Under the pieces are notes generated by a model. It did not search any database. It was not told the origin of the DNA and was given only the letters and a program-made list of their open reading frames with translations. Positions 8,423 to 16,790 of a stretch of DNA of 64,000 bases are shown here, piece after piece. Source of the DNA: Rhizobiaceae bacterium MnEN-MB40S (lineage in GTDB: Bacteria; Pseudomonadota; Alphaproteobacteria; Rhizobiales; Rhizobiaceae); the NCBI GenBank assembly GCA_024343425.1, contig BRLC01000019.1, positions 90,646-154,645 of the forward strand, in the 5' to 3' direction. The position numbers and the translations under genes are program-made. Every line of letters begins with the position of its first letter. The stretch's first letter is position 1.

Positions 8423-9157
8423 ATGAAGCCATGGCTTGCTGACAGCGACTACCGGATCGAGGACGCCGACGCCCAGGTCGGCGCCCGCATGAAAGCCATG
8501 CTGGGCGCCATGAACCTGGAGCATTTCTCCTTCATGATCCTGCGTCCGCCGCGCAACAAGCCATTTCCCATCGACGAGACGATCAGGACAAGCTATCCCG
8601 ACGAGTGGCTTGGCCGGTACCGCGCCCTGCGCTACTTTGAAGTCGATCCGGTCGCCGACCTGTCGACACGCATCATGCAGCCTTTTTACTGGGGACAGGG
8701 GCGTTTCCTCCGGGATTTCAAGAAGCCGCAGCGGCTTGTCTTCGACGAGGCGAAATGTTTCGGCATTTCCTATGGTCTGGCCATTCCGATGCATGGACCG
8801 GACGGAGAGGTGTCTGTCTTCAACGTGGTTTCGTCGGACAAGCGCCACTTGCTCGATGCGACCCGCAGCGAGCACGGCCGCATCTTCGCCGCAGCCTACG
8901 GCACCCATGACCGGGTGATGCGCGAGCAGATCAGATTGCCGCTTCCCGGCGTCGACGATGATGTGGAGCTCTCCATAAGGGAACGTGAATGTCTCGCCTG
9001 GACGCTGGAAGGCAAGACGGCTGGAGAGATTGCGACGATCCTCAACCTCTCGGTTTCCACCGTCAATCACCATGCGCTGTCTGCGACGCGCAAGCTCGGC
9101 AGTCTCAACAAACATCACGCCGCGGTAACGGCTCTGCGCGGCGGGCTGATCCAGTAG
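8423..9157 (+). CDS. LuxR-family regulator with autoinducer-binding domain (no luxI nearby)
   Basis: The 244-residue protein has an N-terminal autoinducer-binding domain (about 20-165) and a C-terminal LuxR HTH (about 178-240: LSIRERECLAWTLEGKTAGEIATILNL). The acyl-homoserine-lactone pocket pattern is visible: W and Y in DEWLGRYRAL, the DP pair in EVDPV, and the glycine-rich strand GLAIPMHGPDGEV. No LuxI-type synthase is encoded in the window, so here it is an orphan receptor, perhaps of foreign or host signals. An RBS (aagga) precedes the ATG. It is divergent to the importer operon and is its most likely local target (inference). Confidence 0.9.
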   Translation: MKPWLADSDYRIEDADAQVGARMKAMLGAMNLEHFSFMILRPPRNKPFPIDETIRTSYPDEWLGRYRALRYFEVDPVADLSTRIMQPFYWGQGRFLRDFKKPQRLVFDEAKCFGISYGLAIPMHGPDGEVSVFNVVSSDKRHLLDATRSEHGRIFAAAYGTHDRVMREQIRLPLPGVDDDVELSIRERECLAWTLEGKTAGEIATILNLSVSTVNHHALSATRKLGSLNKHHAAVTALRGGLIQ

Positions 9158-9163
9158 AACGGG

Positions 9164-9553
9164 TCAGGCCTCCGGAGCGAAAACAGTCACGGGATCTGCG
9201 ACGCCCTTGACATCGTAGCCTCCGATTTCCCGCCAGTTGCGCGTTGAACGCTCGACAATCGCCCTTGAAACGAGCAGGGGTTCGCCGAGATCGCCCGCCA
9301 GGCTTTCGATGCGGCTCGCCGTATTGACGGCGGAACCGATCACCGTGAAATCCAGCCGCATACCCCCGCCGATATTGCCGTAGAAAACCTCGCCCGGATG
9401 CAAGGCCATGCCGAAAGCAAAACGAGCGTTATCCGTCTGGCGCAAGGTTTCGAGAGCCCCGAAAGCCGCGTCTTCCGCCCGTTTGACCGCGTTCCCGGGA
9501 TCGCCGTCGATGGGGAAGATTGCGAGCATGGCGTCGCCGATGAACTTCAGCAC
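9164..9553 (-). pseudogene. 3' remnant of a class III adenylate/guanylate cyclase gene
   Basis: About 130 codons encode the second half of a class III cyclase domain: LKFIGDAMLAIF with the second metal-site Asp, then DFTVIGSAVNTASRIE (transition-state region) and a normal C-terminus. The preceding half, which carries the first metal Asp, is absent. Upstream of the Val-Leu-Lys-Phe segment the frame enters AT-rich DNA (a Lys/Asn-rich run) and meets a stop near 9610. Without the first metal ligand the product could not be an active homodimeric cyclase. The breakpoint abuts the repeat array at 9642-9821, so I read this as a gene truncated by rearrangement. A GTG at 9553 could still start translation. 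Confidence 0.75.
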
Positions 9554-9641
9554 CTCGGATTTCGCTTGATTCTTTTCTAAATTATTGTTTTTATTTAATA
9601 ATTTAATTTACATCGGCTCGCGACACTGGCTTCCCGGCAAT

Positions 9642-9821
9642 CTGGCTTTGTTTCGGGAATTCGCGTTCTACGCCATCTGGGTTTGTTTCGGGAATTCGTG
9701 TCTCAGTCTTTTGGGTTCGTTTCGGGAATCCACATTTTCGACCATCTGGCTTTGTTTCAGTAAATCCCGGTTTCAGGCATTTTGGCTTTGTTTCGGTAAA
9801 TCTGGCTTTGTTTCGGGAATC
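9642..9821. repeat. degenerate direct-repeat array, ~20-bp core at ~35-bp period
   Basis: Six copies of a core close to TCTGGCTTTGTTTCGGGAAT start at 9642, 9677, 9711, 9746, 9781 and 9802. The first five are spaced 34-35 bases apart and the last only 21. Intervening bases are not conserved. Frames through it give repeated FTETKP-like peptides on the minus strand, which I take as a by-product. The 405-base gap 9554-9958 contains the AT-rich breakpoint of the cyclase remnant, this array, and nothing else I can identify. The array is more AT-rich than the surrounding genes. Confidence 0.85.
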
Positions 9822-9958
9822 TGCAATTTCGAAGAGTCGCCGCATATGAGACGGCTTTGCGGTTACGGCGCGTCCTCACATGAGAAGCCGCCACAATAGC
9901 ATAAAAACCCGAATTTTGCAGTAACAATGTTCTTCTTGTGTTCCGCGCTCAACGCGCC

Positions 9959-11362
9959 TCAGAGGAGCACGTCGGGATTGAAGATCCGGTTATCGTCGAG
10001 CGCCTTGCGCAGCCTGCGCATGAGATCCTTTTCAACCGGATCGGCGCTGAGGTCGAAGCTCTTGCGACGGATCGCGCCGATGCCGTGCTCGGCGCTGATC
10101 GTCCCGCCGAGTTTCAACGCTTCTTCCTCGACGATCTTCTTCAACGTCTCGTGGCGGTCGTGAAAATCCGGACCGCTCATCGTCTCCGGACGCAGAAGAT
10201 TGAAATGAATGTTGCCGTCGCCGACATGGCCAAAGGGCGCAGACCGGACTCCGGGCAGATAGGCGGACACGGCCGCTGTCGCGTTGACGATATAATCGGG
10301 AACGTTTCCGGCCGGCACAGCCGTGTCGTTCTTCAGTGAATGCTTGTCCTCGATGAAGACGACGGCGATCGCCTCGCGGAGGCGCCACATGGCCTGGCGC
10401 TGGGCGACGGACTGGGCAATGACTGCATCCGCCACGTCACCGCTTTCGATGCATGCAGCGAGGCCTTCTTCGAGCGCGGCGGAAATATCGAAGGAAAGCG
10501 CCGGCGTTTCCACCTCAACCAGAACACACCAGTCGGCCAATTCGGCGAGCGGCAATACGACGCCTTCCGCGGACAAACCCTGTTCAAGTGCGGCGCGACC
10601 GATCAGTTCGAAGGCGGCGACTGTCTCGCCAAGCGCGGCTTCAAGGCGCCGCAATACGCGCAAGGCTGCTTCCGGCGACTGCACGGCGGCGAACGCCGTC
10701 ACGCGATTGCGGGGCAAGGGCCGCAGTTTCAGCACCGCGGCGGTGATCACGCCCAGCGTCCCCTCGCCGCCGATGAAGAGCTGTTTGAGATCGTAACCGG
10801 CCGTGTTCTTCCTGAGTTTCCTCAGGCCGTTCCAGACCGTCCCGTCCGGCAAAACGACCTCAAGACCCATGACCTGATCGCGCGCCGTGCCGTATCTCAG
10901 CGCATTGTTGCCGCCGGAATTGGTCGACAGATTGCCGCCGATCTGGCTGGAGCCCTGGCCGCCATGGCTGAGCGGCAGATAGCGCTCCACGTCTTCGGCC
11001 GCCGCCTTTGCATCGGCGAGAACCACGCCCGCTTCGACGGTCATGCTGTTGTTGAGCGGATCGACCTCGCGGATGCTGTTCATGCGATGCGTCGACAGGA
11101 TGACGGATTTGCGGTTCGAGAGCGGCACAGCCCCGCTGCTCAGACCCGTCAGCCCACCCTGGGGGACGATCGCGAAATCGCGCCGGGCGCACCACTTGAC
11201 GGCCGCTGAAGTTTCCTCGGTGCTGGCCGGGCAAAGCACTGCGACCGGCGGCACAGGCGCCGAACCGATCATATCGTCGAGATGGCGCGCCATGCCGGCC
11301 TTGTCCGTCACCACGCCGCGCTCGCCAAGTATGGCGGTCATTTCTTCAAGAGACTCAGGCAT
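9959..11362 (-). CDS. FAD-binding D-2-hydroxyacid dehydrogenase (GlcD/D-lactate dehydrogenase family)
   Basis: The 467-residue protein has the FAD_binding_4 domain (about 40-180, with VPQGGLTGLSSGAVPL and the GGNLSTNSGGNN loop) and the C-terminal FAD-oxidase domain ending in the family hallmark GHVGDGNIHFN, then ISAEHGIGAIRR. These enzymes oxidise D-2-hydroxyacids such as lactate, glycolate or 2-hydroxyglutarate to 2-oxoacids, passing electrons to quinone or cytochrome. It is the last gene of the operon with a HisC-like aminotransferase, two bases after that gene's stop. Together the two could interconvert an amino acid, its 2-oxoacid and its 2-hydroxyacid, for example histidine and imidazole-lactate (inference). 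Confidence 0.92.
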   Translation of the reverse strand: MPESLEEMTAILGERGVVTDKAGMARHLDDMIGSAPVPPVAVLCPASTEETSAAVKWCARRDFAIVPQGGLTGLSSGAVPLSNRKSVILSTHRMNSIREVDPLNNSMTVEAGVVLADAKAAAEDVERYLPLSHGGQGSSQIGGNLSTNSGGNNALRYGTARDQVMGLEVVLPDGTVWNGLRKLRKNTAGYDLKQLFIGGEGTLGVITAAVLKLRPLPRNRVTAFAAVQSPEAALRVLRRLEAALGETVAAFELIGRAALEQGLSAEGVVLPLAELADWCVLVEVETPALSFDISAALEEGLAACIESGDVADAVIAQSVAQRQAMWRLREAIAVVFIEDKHSLKNDTAVPAGNVPDYIVNATAAVSAYLPGVRSAPFGHVGDGNIHFNLLRPETMSGPDFHDRHETLKKIVEEEALKLGGTISAEHGIGAIRRKSFDLSADPVEKDLMRRLRKALDDNRIFNPDVLL

Positions 11363-11364
11363 TC

Positions 11365-12459
11365 TCAGCGCTTTATCAGTTTGCCGAGAGCCTCGACAAG
11401 CCGGTCCGTGCTTTCAGGGGAGTCGACGGTGATCCTGAGCGAACCCTGCGCATCCGGCCAGGCAAGCGGCTGGACGAGAATGTTCTGCGTCTCGAGATCC
11501 CGGCCAAGTTCAGACGCGGACACCGGGGCGCGGACGGTGAGAAAATTGGCGAAGCTCGGAAAGGCTTCGAACCCCATGGGGCGGAGCGCTTCCGAAAGCC
11601 GCAGCCGCTTGGCGATCGTCAGTCTCAGCGTTTCCTGCAGATAGGCCTCGTCCTGCATCGCCGCGGCCGCGGCGGCGAGCGCCGGACGCCCGAGATTGAA
11701 GTTCGGCCGAAGCTGCCATAGGCCGTAGGCGATGTCCCTGTCACTGGCGAGCGCGTAGCCGACCCGAAGCCCGGCCATGCAATAGGCCTTTGAAAACGAG
11801 CGTGTGACGACCCATGGACCGTTGCGTTCTTTCAGAAGAGCAAGAACATCCGGTCCGCCTTCGACCGAGGCGAATTCGAAATAGGCTTCGTCGACGACAA
11901 GCATGCATGTGTCGGGCACTTGCTCGAAAGCCGTCCGCAGATCATCGGAACCGATGATGCCGCCGGTCGGATTGTTGGGCGTGCAGAGATAGAACAGCCG
12001 CGTGCGTTCGGTCACGGCCGCGAGCATGGCCGGTATATCGTTGCTTCCGTCCTGCTTCAGCGGAACATTGACGATCCGGCCGCCGGCGATCTGCACGCCC
12101 TTGCCGCAGGTCGGGAATGTGGGAGCGGGCATGACAGCCTCGTCTCCCGGCTCGATGCTGACCATGGCGGCCGCGACAAGAACCTCGCCGCTGCCGTTGC
12201 CGAAACTCAGCCGGTCGACCGGAACGCCGGTCTTCGCCGCGATTGCCGCTGCAAGAACACGACACTCATGGTCCGGATAGCGGTTTGCATCGAGAAGCGC
12301 CAGAGACGCCGCTTCCATGGCCTTTGGCGACGGAGCGCGGGCGGATTCGTTGAGGTTCATGCGAACCAGGCCGGCGTCGGCCCTTCCGGCGACGTCGGCA
12401 ATCGAAGGCGGCGGCGGAAAGGTGATTGCGCGGATTCGCTCTATCGGAAATCCACGCAT
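11365..12459 (-). CDS. PLP-dependent aminotransferase, histidinol-phosphate aminotransferase-like
   Basis: The 364 residues match aminotransferase class I/II of the HisC branch. The N-terminal LNESARAPSPKA corresponds to the HisC LNEN-GPSPKA loop. CTPNNPTGG and DEAYFEF (Asp190, Tyr193) flank the cofactor, the Schiff-base lysine is Lys224 in TRSFSKAY, and the carboxylate-binding Arg is in GSLRITVDSPE. It lies in a catabolic and transport operon without his biosynthesis genes, so it more likely transaminates an imported aromatic or imidazole amino acid than histidinol phosphate (inference). It starts three bases after the AhpD-like gene's stop. Confidence 0.9.
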   Translation of the reverse strand: MRGFPIERIRAITFPPPPSIADVAGRADAGLVRMNLNESARAPSPKAMEAASLALLDANRYPDHECRVLAAAIAAKTGVPVDRLSFGNGSGEVLVAAAMVSIEPGDEAVMPAPTFPTCGKGVQIAGGRIVNVPLKQDGSNDIPAMLAAVTERTRLFYLCTPNNPTGGIIGSDDLRTAFEQVPDTCMLVVDEAYFEFASVEGGPDVLALLKERNGPWVVTRSFSKAYCMAGLRVGYALASDRDIAYGLWQLRPNFNLGRPALAAAAAAMQDEAYLQETLRLTIAKRLRLSEALRPMGFEAFPSFANFLTVRAPVSASELGRDLETQNILVQPLAWPDAQGSLRITVDSPESTDRLVEALGKLIKR

Positions 12460-12462
12460 CGC

Positions 12463-13071
12463 CTAACCATGGCTCCAGTCGTTCGGATCTTCGGAATTGC
12501 CCGGAGACAGCCCGAGAATGTCGCCCTTCGTCGAACAGCCGAGACCGAGGACCGTGCGGTTCGCATAGGCGAAATAGGCGGTTACCTGGTTGATCTCCAG
12601 GATCTCGCCGTCGCTATACCCCGCCTCCCTCAGTCGCTGCACGCTATCTTCCCGCATGCCGCCGGGATCGCGGGTCAGTTCACGCGCATAGACCATTGCA
12701 AGCTTTTGTTTTGGCTCGAGCGGCGCCGAATCGACATTGCGCAGTTCGATCGCCATCCTGATGGCGTCGGCCTTCTCCTCGTCCTTCAGCAAACGCTTCA
12801 GGCCGGCGAAGTGGTGTTCGACACAGTAGTTGCATTCATTCAAGGAACTGACCCACACTCCAAGGGTTTCCAGGAACCATTTCGGCACCTTGTTGGCGCT
12901 GTGATGCAGCACGTATTTGTAGATCGCCATGTGCCCTTCCATCGTATGGGGGCGCAGCGAATGCATCATCATGATGTTGTCGACATTGTTGTCCGGGCCT
13001 TTCACCCGGTCGTAGAGCATCTTCAGCTTGCCGTCGGCGTCTTCGTAATCGATCGTGTCGATCCAGGTCAT
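12463..13071 (-). CDS. AhpD-like peroxidase-related protein (carboxymuconolactone decarboxylase superfamily)
   Basis: The 202-residue protein carries the AhpD active-site pattern Cys80-Asn-Tyr-Cys83 followed by HH at 86-87 in ECNYCVEHHFAG, and overall it resembles the 'uncharacterised peroxidase-related enzyme' subfamily. AhpD proteins use the two cysteines for thiol-dependent peroxide reduction. It begins with a good RBS (aaggaaatctag before ATG) and lies between the ABC transporter genes and the aminotransferase. It may protect from peroxide made by a flavoenzyme, or act directly on the substrate; which of these applies cannot be read. Confidence 0.88.
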   Translation of the reverse strand: MTWIDTIDYEDADGKLKMLYDRVKGPDNNVDNIMMMHSLRPHTMEGHMAIYKYVLHHSANKVPKWFLETLGVWVSSLNECNYCVEHHFAGLKRLLKDEEKADAIRMAIELRNVDSAPLEPKQKLAMVYARELTRDPGGMREDSVQRLREAGYSDGEILEINQVTAYFAYANRTVLGLGCSTKGDILGLSPGNSEDPNDWSHG

Positions 13072-13126
13072 CTAGATTTCCTTGGTCAGAAAGGCGGCCG
13101 CGAATGCGGCCGTCAGCGTTGTCTGC

Positions 13127-13921
13127 TCAGCCCAGCAGCAGGGAATCGTCGGCGAGTTCCTCGCCCTGCTCGCGCTTGAACAGTTCGAGCAGATCGCCGA
13201 CTTCGAGCTTGTCGCGGGTCTCTCCGGCGGCGTCGAAAACGATCCGGCCACGGTGGAACATGATCGTCCGCTCGCCGGTATGCAGCGCCTGCGCCATCGA
13301 ATGCGTGACCATGACCGCGGTCAGTTTGAGCGACGAAACAATGTTCTTCGTGAGCTCCAGAACGAATTCGGCGGTTTTCGGATCGAGGGCGGCGGTGTGC
13401 TCGTCAAGCAGCAGCACCTTGGTGTCGCCGGTCGCGGCCATGAGCAGTGAGACCGCCTGACGCTGTCCGCCGGACAGCAGTCCGACCTTGTCGTCGAGCC
13501 GGTTCTCCAGCCCCAGTCCAAGCACCTTGAGACGCTCCGCGGCTTCCTCGCGCATTCCGGACGCGACCGCAAAGCGCAGGCCACGCGGATTCGTTCGCCC
13601 GTGCGCAAGCGAGAAATTCTCGATGATCGACAGATCCTCGCAGGTTCCCATCTTCGGATCCTGGAAGACACGCGACAGCATTCGCGATCGCTTGTGAACC
13701 GGCCAGTCGGTGACAATCCTGCCGTCGATTTCCGTCGAACCGCTCTCGACTTTCGTGAGACCGGCAATGACGTTGAGACAGGTCGACTTGCCGGCGCCGT
13801 TGGAGCCGATAATCGTCAGGAACTGGCCTTCCGGCACCTCCAGATCGACGCCGCGGAGAGCCCGTGTCTCGAGCGGCGTCCCCTTGTTGAAGGTGACGTG
13901 GATATCCTTGAGCCGGATCAT
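13127..13921 (-). CDS. ABC importer ATP-binding protein (TrpZ-like, COG1101)
   Basis: The 264-residue ATPase has Walker A GSNGAGKST, Q-loop VFQDPKMGT, signature LSGGQRQ and Walker B LLLDEHTAALDP. The DEH variant in place of DEP is characteristic of this COG1101 group. It partners the permease encoded just upstream, with a four-base overlap at 13918-13921. Members characterised in streptococci (TrpXYZ) move aromatic amino acids; with the urocanase cluster nearby an imidazole or aromatic amino acid is a reasonable candidate substrate (inference). Confidence 0.92.
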   Translation of the reverse strand: MIRLKDIHVTFNKGTPLETRALRGVDLEVPEGQFLTIIGSNGAGKSTCLNVIAGLTKVESGSTEIDGRIVTDWPVHKRSRMLSRVFQDPKMGTCEDLSIIENFSLAHGRTNPRGLRFAVASGMREEAAERLKVLGLGLENRLDDKVGLLSGGQRQAVSLLMAATGDTKVLLLDEHTAALDPKTAEFVLELTKNIVSSLKLTAVMVTHSMAQALHTGERTIMFHRGRIVFDAAGETRDKLEVGDLLELFKREQGEELADDSLLLG

Positions 13922-14820
13922 CGCTTGTTTCCCCTGCGGAATATCGACCTGACATTGCCGGACTGCTGCAGGATCAAAGCGATGATGACGAGCAAAGCCG
14001 TGACGAGTTGGACATCAGAGGCCTGCAAACCGATGAAGTCGGCGTTCAGCGCCAGCGCAACGGCAAGACGATACAGAATGGCGCCGACGATACAGGCGAT
14101 CGTTGCGAGAAAAATCGTGCCGGACGGCATGATCGACATGCCGACAATCACGGAAGCCAGCCCGATGATGATGACGCCAATGCCCATATAGGCGTCCGCG
14201 GCTCCGAAGCTTTGTGCAAAAAGCGCGCCGGCGAGCGCCGTCAGCCCATTGGCGAACCCGACGCCGAACAGTTTCATCTTGCCTACATTGACGCCGTTCG
14301 CCTCGGCCATCGCCGGATTCGAGCCTGCCGCGCGCATCGAAATGCCGTAGCCCGTGGCCAGGAAAGCGTCGAGCGCGAGCTTGATCAGAATGATGACGAC
14401 GCCCAGGAAAATCGTGTTGACGATGTAGCCCGGGATTCCAAAAACTTCCAGATAGGTGAAAACCGTATCGACCATAAGAAGCGGCTTGTTCGGCCCGCTC
14501 ATGATCCTGAGATTGATGGAATAGAGCGATATCGCGATCAGGATGCCGGCAAGGATATGCAGGATCCGGAAGCGCACATTCAACAAGGCGGTCATGAAGC
14601 CCGCCGCGAAACCGGCAAGTCCGGCGCAGATCGTCGCGATCCACGGGTTCCATCCGGCCGACACCATCAGGGTCGCGGCAACGGCGGCGCCCAGGGGAAA
14701 ACTGCCTTCGACGGTCAGGTCGGGAAAATCGAGGATCCTGAAGGTCAGGAAGGCGCCAAGCGCCACGATGCCAAAAATGAACCCCGTTTCAAGCGTTCCG
14801 AGGATCTCATAAAGGGACAT
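13918..14820 (-). CDS. ABC importer permease (TrpY-like, COG4120)
   Basis: The 300-residue membrane protein has about eight to nine hydrophobic segments and the COG4120 opening pattern LGAFLTFRILDFPDLTVEGS, related to the LivM/RbsC permease fold. A conserved cytoplasmic loop includes MRAAGSNPAMAEANGVNVGKMK. It ends in a basic tail (RSIFRRGNKR). It forms the transmembrane part of the importer with the adjacent ATPase and the binding protein upstream (56 bases away). Confidence 0.92.
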   Translation of the reverse strand: MSLYEILGTLETGFIFGIVALGAFLTFRILDFPDLTVEGSFPLGAAVAATLMVSAGWNPWIATICAGLAGFAAGFMTALLNVRFRILHILAGILIAISLYSINLRIMSGPNKPLLMVDTVFTYLEVFGIPGYIVNTIFLGVVIILIKLALDAFLATGYGISMRAAGSNPAMAEANGVNVGKMKLFGVGFANGLTALAGALFAQSFGAADAYMGIGVIIIGLASVIVGMSIMPSGTIFLATIACIVGAILYRLAVALALNADFIGLQASDVQLVTALLVIIALILQQSGNVRSIFRRGNKR

Positions 14821-14876
14821 GAAGAAAGGCTTTCAAATGGAGAGGACGGCGCGCCGGAAAGCGCGCCGAGATGTTG

Positions 14877-15854
14877 CTATTCGATGACCTGGGTCGCCTG
14901 GGCCATGACGGAATCGGGGATCGTGACGCCCATGCGCTCGGCCGCGCCCTTGTTGATGACGACCTTGAACTTGTCCAGCACCTTGTAGGCGATGACGGCG
15001 TCGATCTCGCCGACCGGCTTGCCTTCAAGCACGTCGGCGGCCATGTTGCCGGCGATCTCGCCGATGCCGACATAGTCAAGACCGACCGACGCGATCGCGC
15101 CGCGCTCGACGCCGCCGGTTTCGCCGGTGAAGATCGGAAGGTCCACGTCCTGGCCGACTTTCACGATGGCCTCCAGCGCCGCGACGATCGTCGTGTCGTT
15201 CGGGATGTAGATCGCGTCGACTTCGCCGATCAGCTTCTTGGTGGCGAGAACGACCTCATTTGTGGTCGGCGCCGGAGATTCGACGACTTCGATGCCGCGG
15301 GGTTCGCCAAATTCCTTGACCCAGCCGAGCGTTGCAACGGCGTTGTCGAGGCCCGGATTGTAAATGAAGCCGATCTTCTTCAGACCCGGGACGATTTCCT
15401 GGAAGAGATCAAGCTGCGGTTCGATCGGAGCGGCGTCCGACACGCCAGTGACGTTGCCGCCCGGCTGTTCGTACTGGGGAATGAGCTTTGCCTTGATGGG
15501 ATCGGTTACCGTGGAGAAGACGATCGGTATGTCGGATGTTGCCGAAATCATCGCCTGGGAGGTCGGCGTGGTGATCGGCATGATGATGTCCGGGTTGTCG
15601 CCGACGAACTTCTTGGCGATCTGCTGCTGCGTCGGCATGTTGCCGTTTGCATTCTGGTAATCGATCGTGATGGTCTCGCCGTCGACGTAGCCGCGGGCGG
15701 CAAGCGCATCGATGATACCCTGCTTGGTGTCTGTCAGCGCCGGCACCTCGACGATAGTCGAGATCGCAATCTTCTTCGTGTCCTGGGCGTATGCGGATGT
15801 CGCCGCGACGCCGAGAACGATCGCTGCAACAGCGCTTCTCAGTAATACTGTCAT
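14877..15854 (-). CDS. ABC importer substrate-binding protein (COG2984, TrpX-like)
   Basis: I place the start at the ATG at 15854, preceded by aggag with a seven-base spacer; the frame remains open for 41 codons upstream but lacks an RBS there. The 325-residue product has a Sec signal (MTVLLRSAVAAIVLGVAATSAYA) and the ABC_sub_bind fold: KIAISTIVEVPALTDTKQG at the mature start, then TSDIPIVFSTVTDP and GFIYNPGLDNAV. It is the first gene of the six-gene minus-strand operon running to 9959 and is divergent to the IclR gene, whose regulator probably controls both directions. Confidence 0.93.
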   Translation of the reverse strand: MTVLLRSAVAAIVLGVAATSAYAQDTKKIAISTIVEVPALTDTKQGIIDALAARGYVDGETITIDYQNANGNMPTQQQIAKKFVGDNPDIIMPITTPTSQAMISATSDIPIVFSTVTDPIKAKLIPQYEQPGGNVTGVSDAAPIEPQLDLFQEIVPGLKKIGFIYNPGLDNAVATLGWVKEFGEPRGIEVVESPAPTTNEVVLATKKLIGEVDAIYIPNDTTIVAALEAIVKVGQDVDLPIFTGETGGVERGAIASVGLDYVGIGEIAGNMAADVLEGKPVGEIDAVIAYKVLDKFKVVINKGAAERMGVTIPDSVMAQATQVIE

Positions 15855-15930
15855 ATTGGTCTCCTGTCTGTTCCGCCCCTGCGGGGATTTTCGTTGATCT
15901 TCCGTCGATCTGTCTCTGCACTCTCGACAA

Positions 15931-15961
15931 TATGGTTGACGCCATAGACGAAATAGCGTCT
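15931..15961. promoter_or_regulatory. adjacent inverted repeats, candidate IclR operator
   Basis: Two adjoining inverted repeats lie between the binding-protein gene and the IclR gene: TATGG at 15931-15935 pairing with CCATA at 15942-15946, and AGACG at 15946-15950 pairing with CGTCT at 15957-15961. A CATAAT hexamer follows at 15962-15967. The position, 77 bases before the importer gene and 40 bases before iclR, suits a regulator that controls both divergent units and itself. The IclR assignment rests on location. Confidence 0.4.
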
Positions 15962-16001
15962 CATAATATGAACGCATGTCACATATAGCGGGTTACATTG
16001 C

Positions 16002-16790
16002 ATGAAAGTCAAGGCCGAATCTCCGGCGGGCGTGGCTCTTGTCGCCAAGGCCTTCCAGATTCTCGACATGTTCCAGATTGAAAGTCCGGCCTGGTCGCAG
16101 GCCGACCTCGTCCGCGCGACCGGTCTCAACCGGTCCACCGTCAATCGACTCGTGCGCTTTCTCGCAAGCCATGGCTATCTCGTCCAGATCGGCTCCTCCG
16201 GTCAGCACACGCTGGGACTGGCGGCAATCGAACTCGGCAACCGCGCCAGCGCCGGTTTCAATCTCAGAAAAGTCTGTCAGCCGAGCATGGAGGCTCTCGC
16301 AGCGAAAATCAATGAAACCGTTATCCTGAGCGCGCTGGACGCCGCCAATCTCGCCGCCGTCTGCGTGGATCAGATAGAAGGCCGGCAGGAGGGCCTACGG
16401 GTTTTCGAGAGCATCGGATCGCGCTTTCCCCTGCATGCGGGCGCGGCGCCCAAGGCGATACTCGCCTTTCTACCGGAAGACCTTCAACAGGAGGCGCTGA
16501 ACCGGGACCTGAAGTCTTATACCGATCACACGGTTGTCGACCGGAAAGCGATCGAGGAGGCCCTGAAACTGACCCGCGAGCGCGGATATGCGATGTCGAG
16601 CGAAGAGACTTTCGAAGGCACGATGGGCATCGCTGCTCCCATTCTCGGTCCGAACGGCACGGCTGTGGCGAGCCTCGCCGTCGCTCTTCCGATCACCCGC
16701 GCAAAGCCAGAAGCCTGCAAGGTCATCACCGATGAACTGGTGTCGATTGCGGCTGACGTGACCCGACATATCAATGGAGGCGCAGCGTGA
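16002..16790 (+). CDS. IclR-family transcriptional regulator
   Basis: The 262-residue protein has an N-terminal winged HTH (about 12-70, WSQADLVRATGLNRSTVNRLVRFL) and a C-terminal IclR effector domain (about 85-255) with the typical SSEETFEGTMGIAAPI segment. IclR proteins usually bind a catabolic metabolite. It lies between the divergent importer/aminotransferase operon and the urocanase operon, overlapping the next gene by four bases (GTGA), so it is co-transcribed with the right-hand operon. The most likely role is control of the whole 9.96-20.67 kb cluster. Confidence 0.93.
   Translation: MKVKAESPAGVALVAKAFQILDMFQIESPAWSQADLVRATGLNRSTVNRLVRFLASHGYLVQIGSSGQHTLGLAAIELGNRASAGFNLRKVCQPSMEALAAKINETVILSALDAANLAAVCVDQIEGRQEGLRVFESIGSRFPLHAGAAPKAILAFLPEDLQQEALNRDLKSYTDHTVVDRKAIEEALKLTRERGYAMSSEETFEGTMGIAAPILGPNGTAVASLAVALPITRAKPEACKVITDELVSIAADVTRHINGGAA

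Noticed and set aside
8423..9157. Quorum-sensing pair with a luxI gene
   Set aside because: No acyl-homoserine-lactone synthase is encoded on either side or anywhere in the window.
9642..9821. Possible CRISPR array
   Set aside because: Repeats are degenerate, intervals are only ~15 bases, and no cas gene is in the window.
9603..9845. Minus-strand frame with repeated FTETKP-like peptides
   Set aside because: It is a by-product of the 35-bp DNA repeat; no RBS, no conservation of frame in the 21-base interval, and stops in the equivalent neighbouring frames.
11920..13179. 419-codon plus-strand frame across the aminotransferase and AhpD genes
   Set aside because: Antisense to two genes with intact catalytic motifs; composition typical of a shadow frame.
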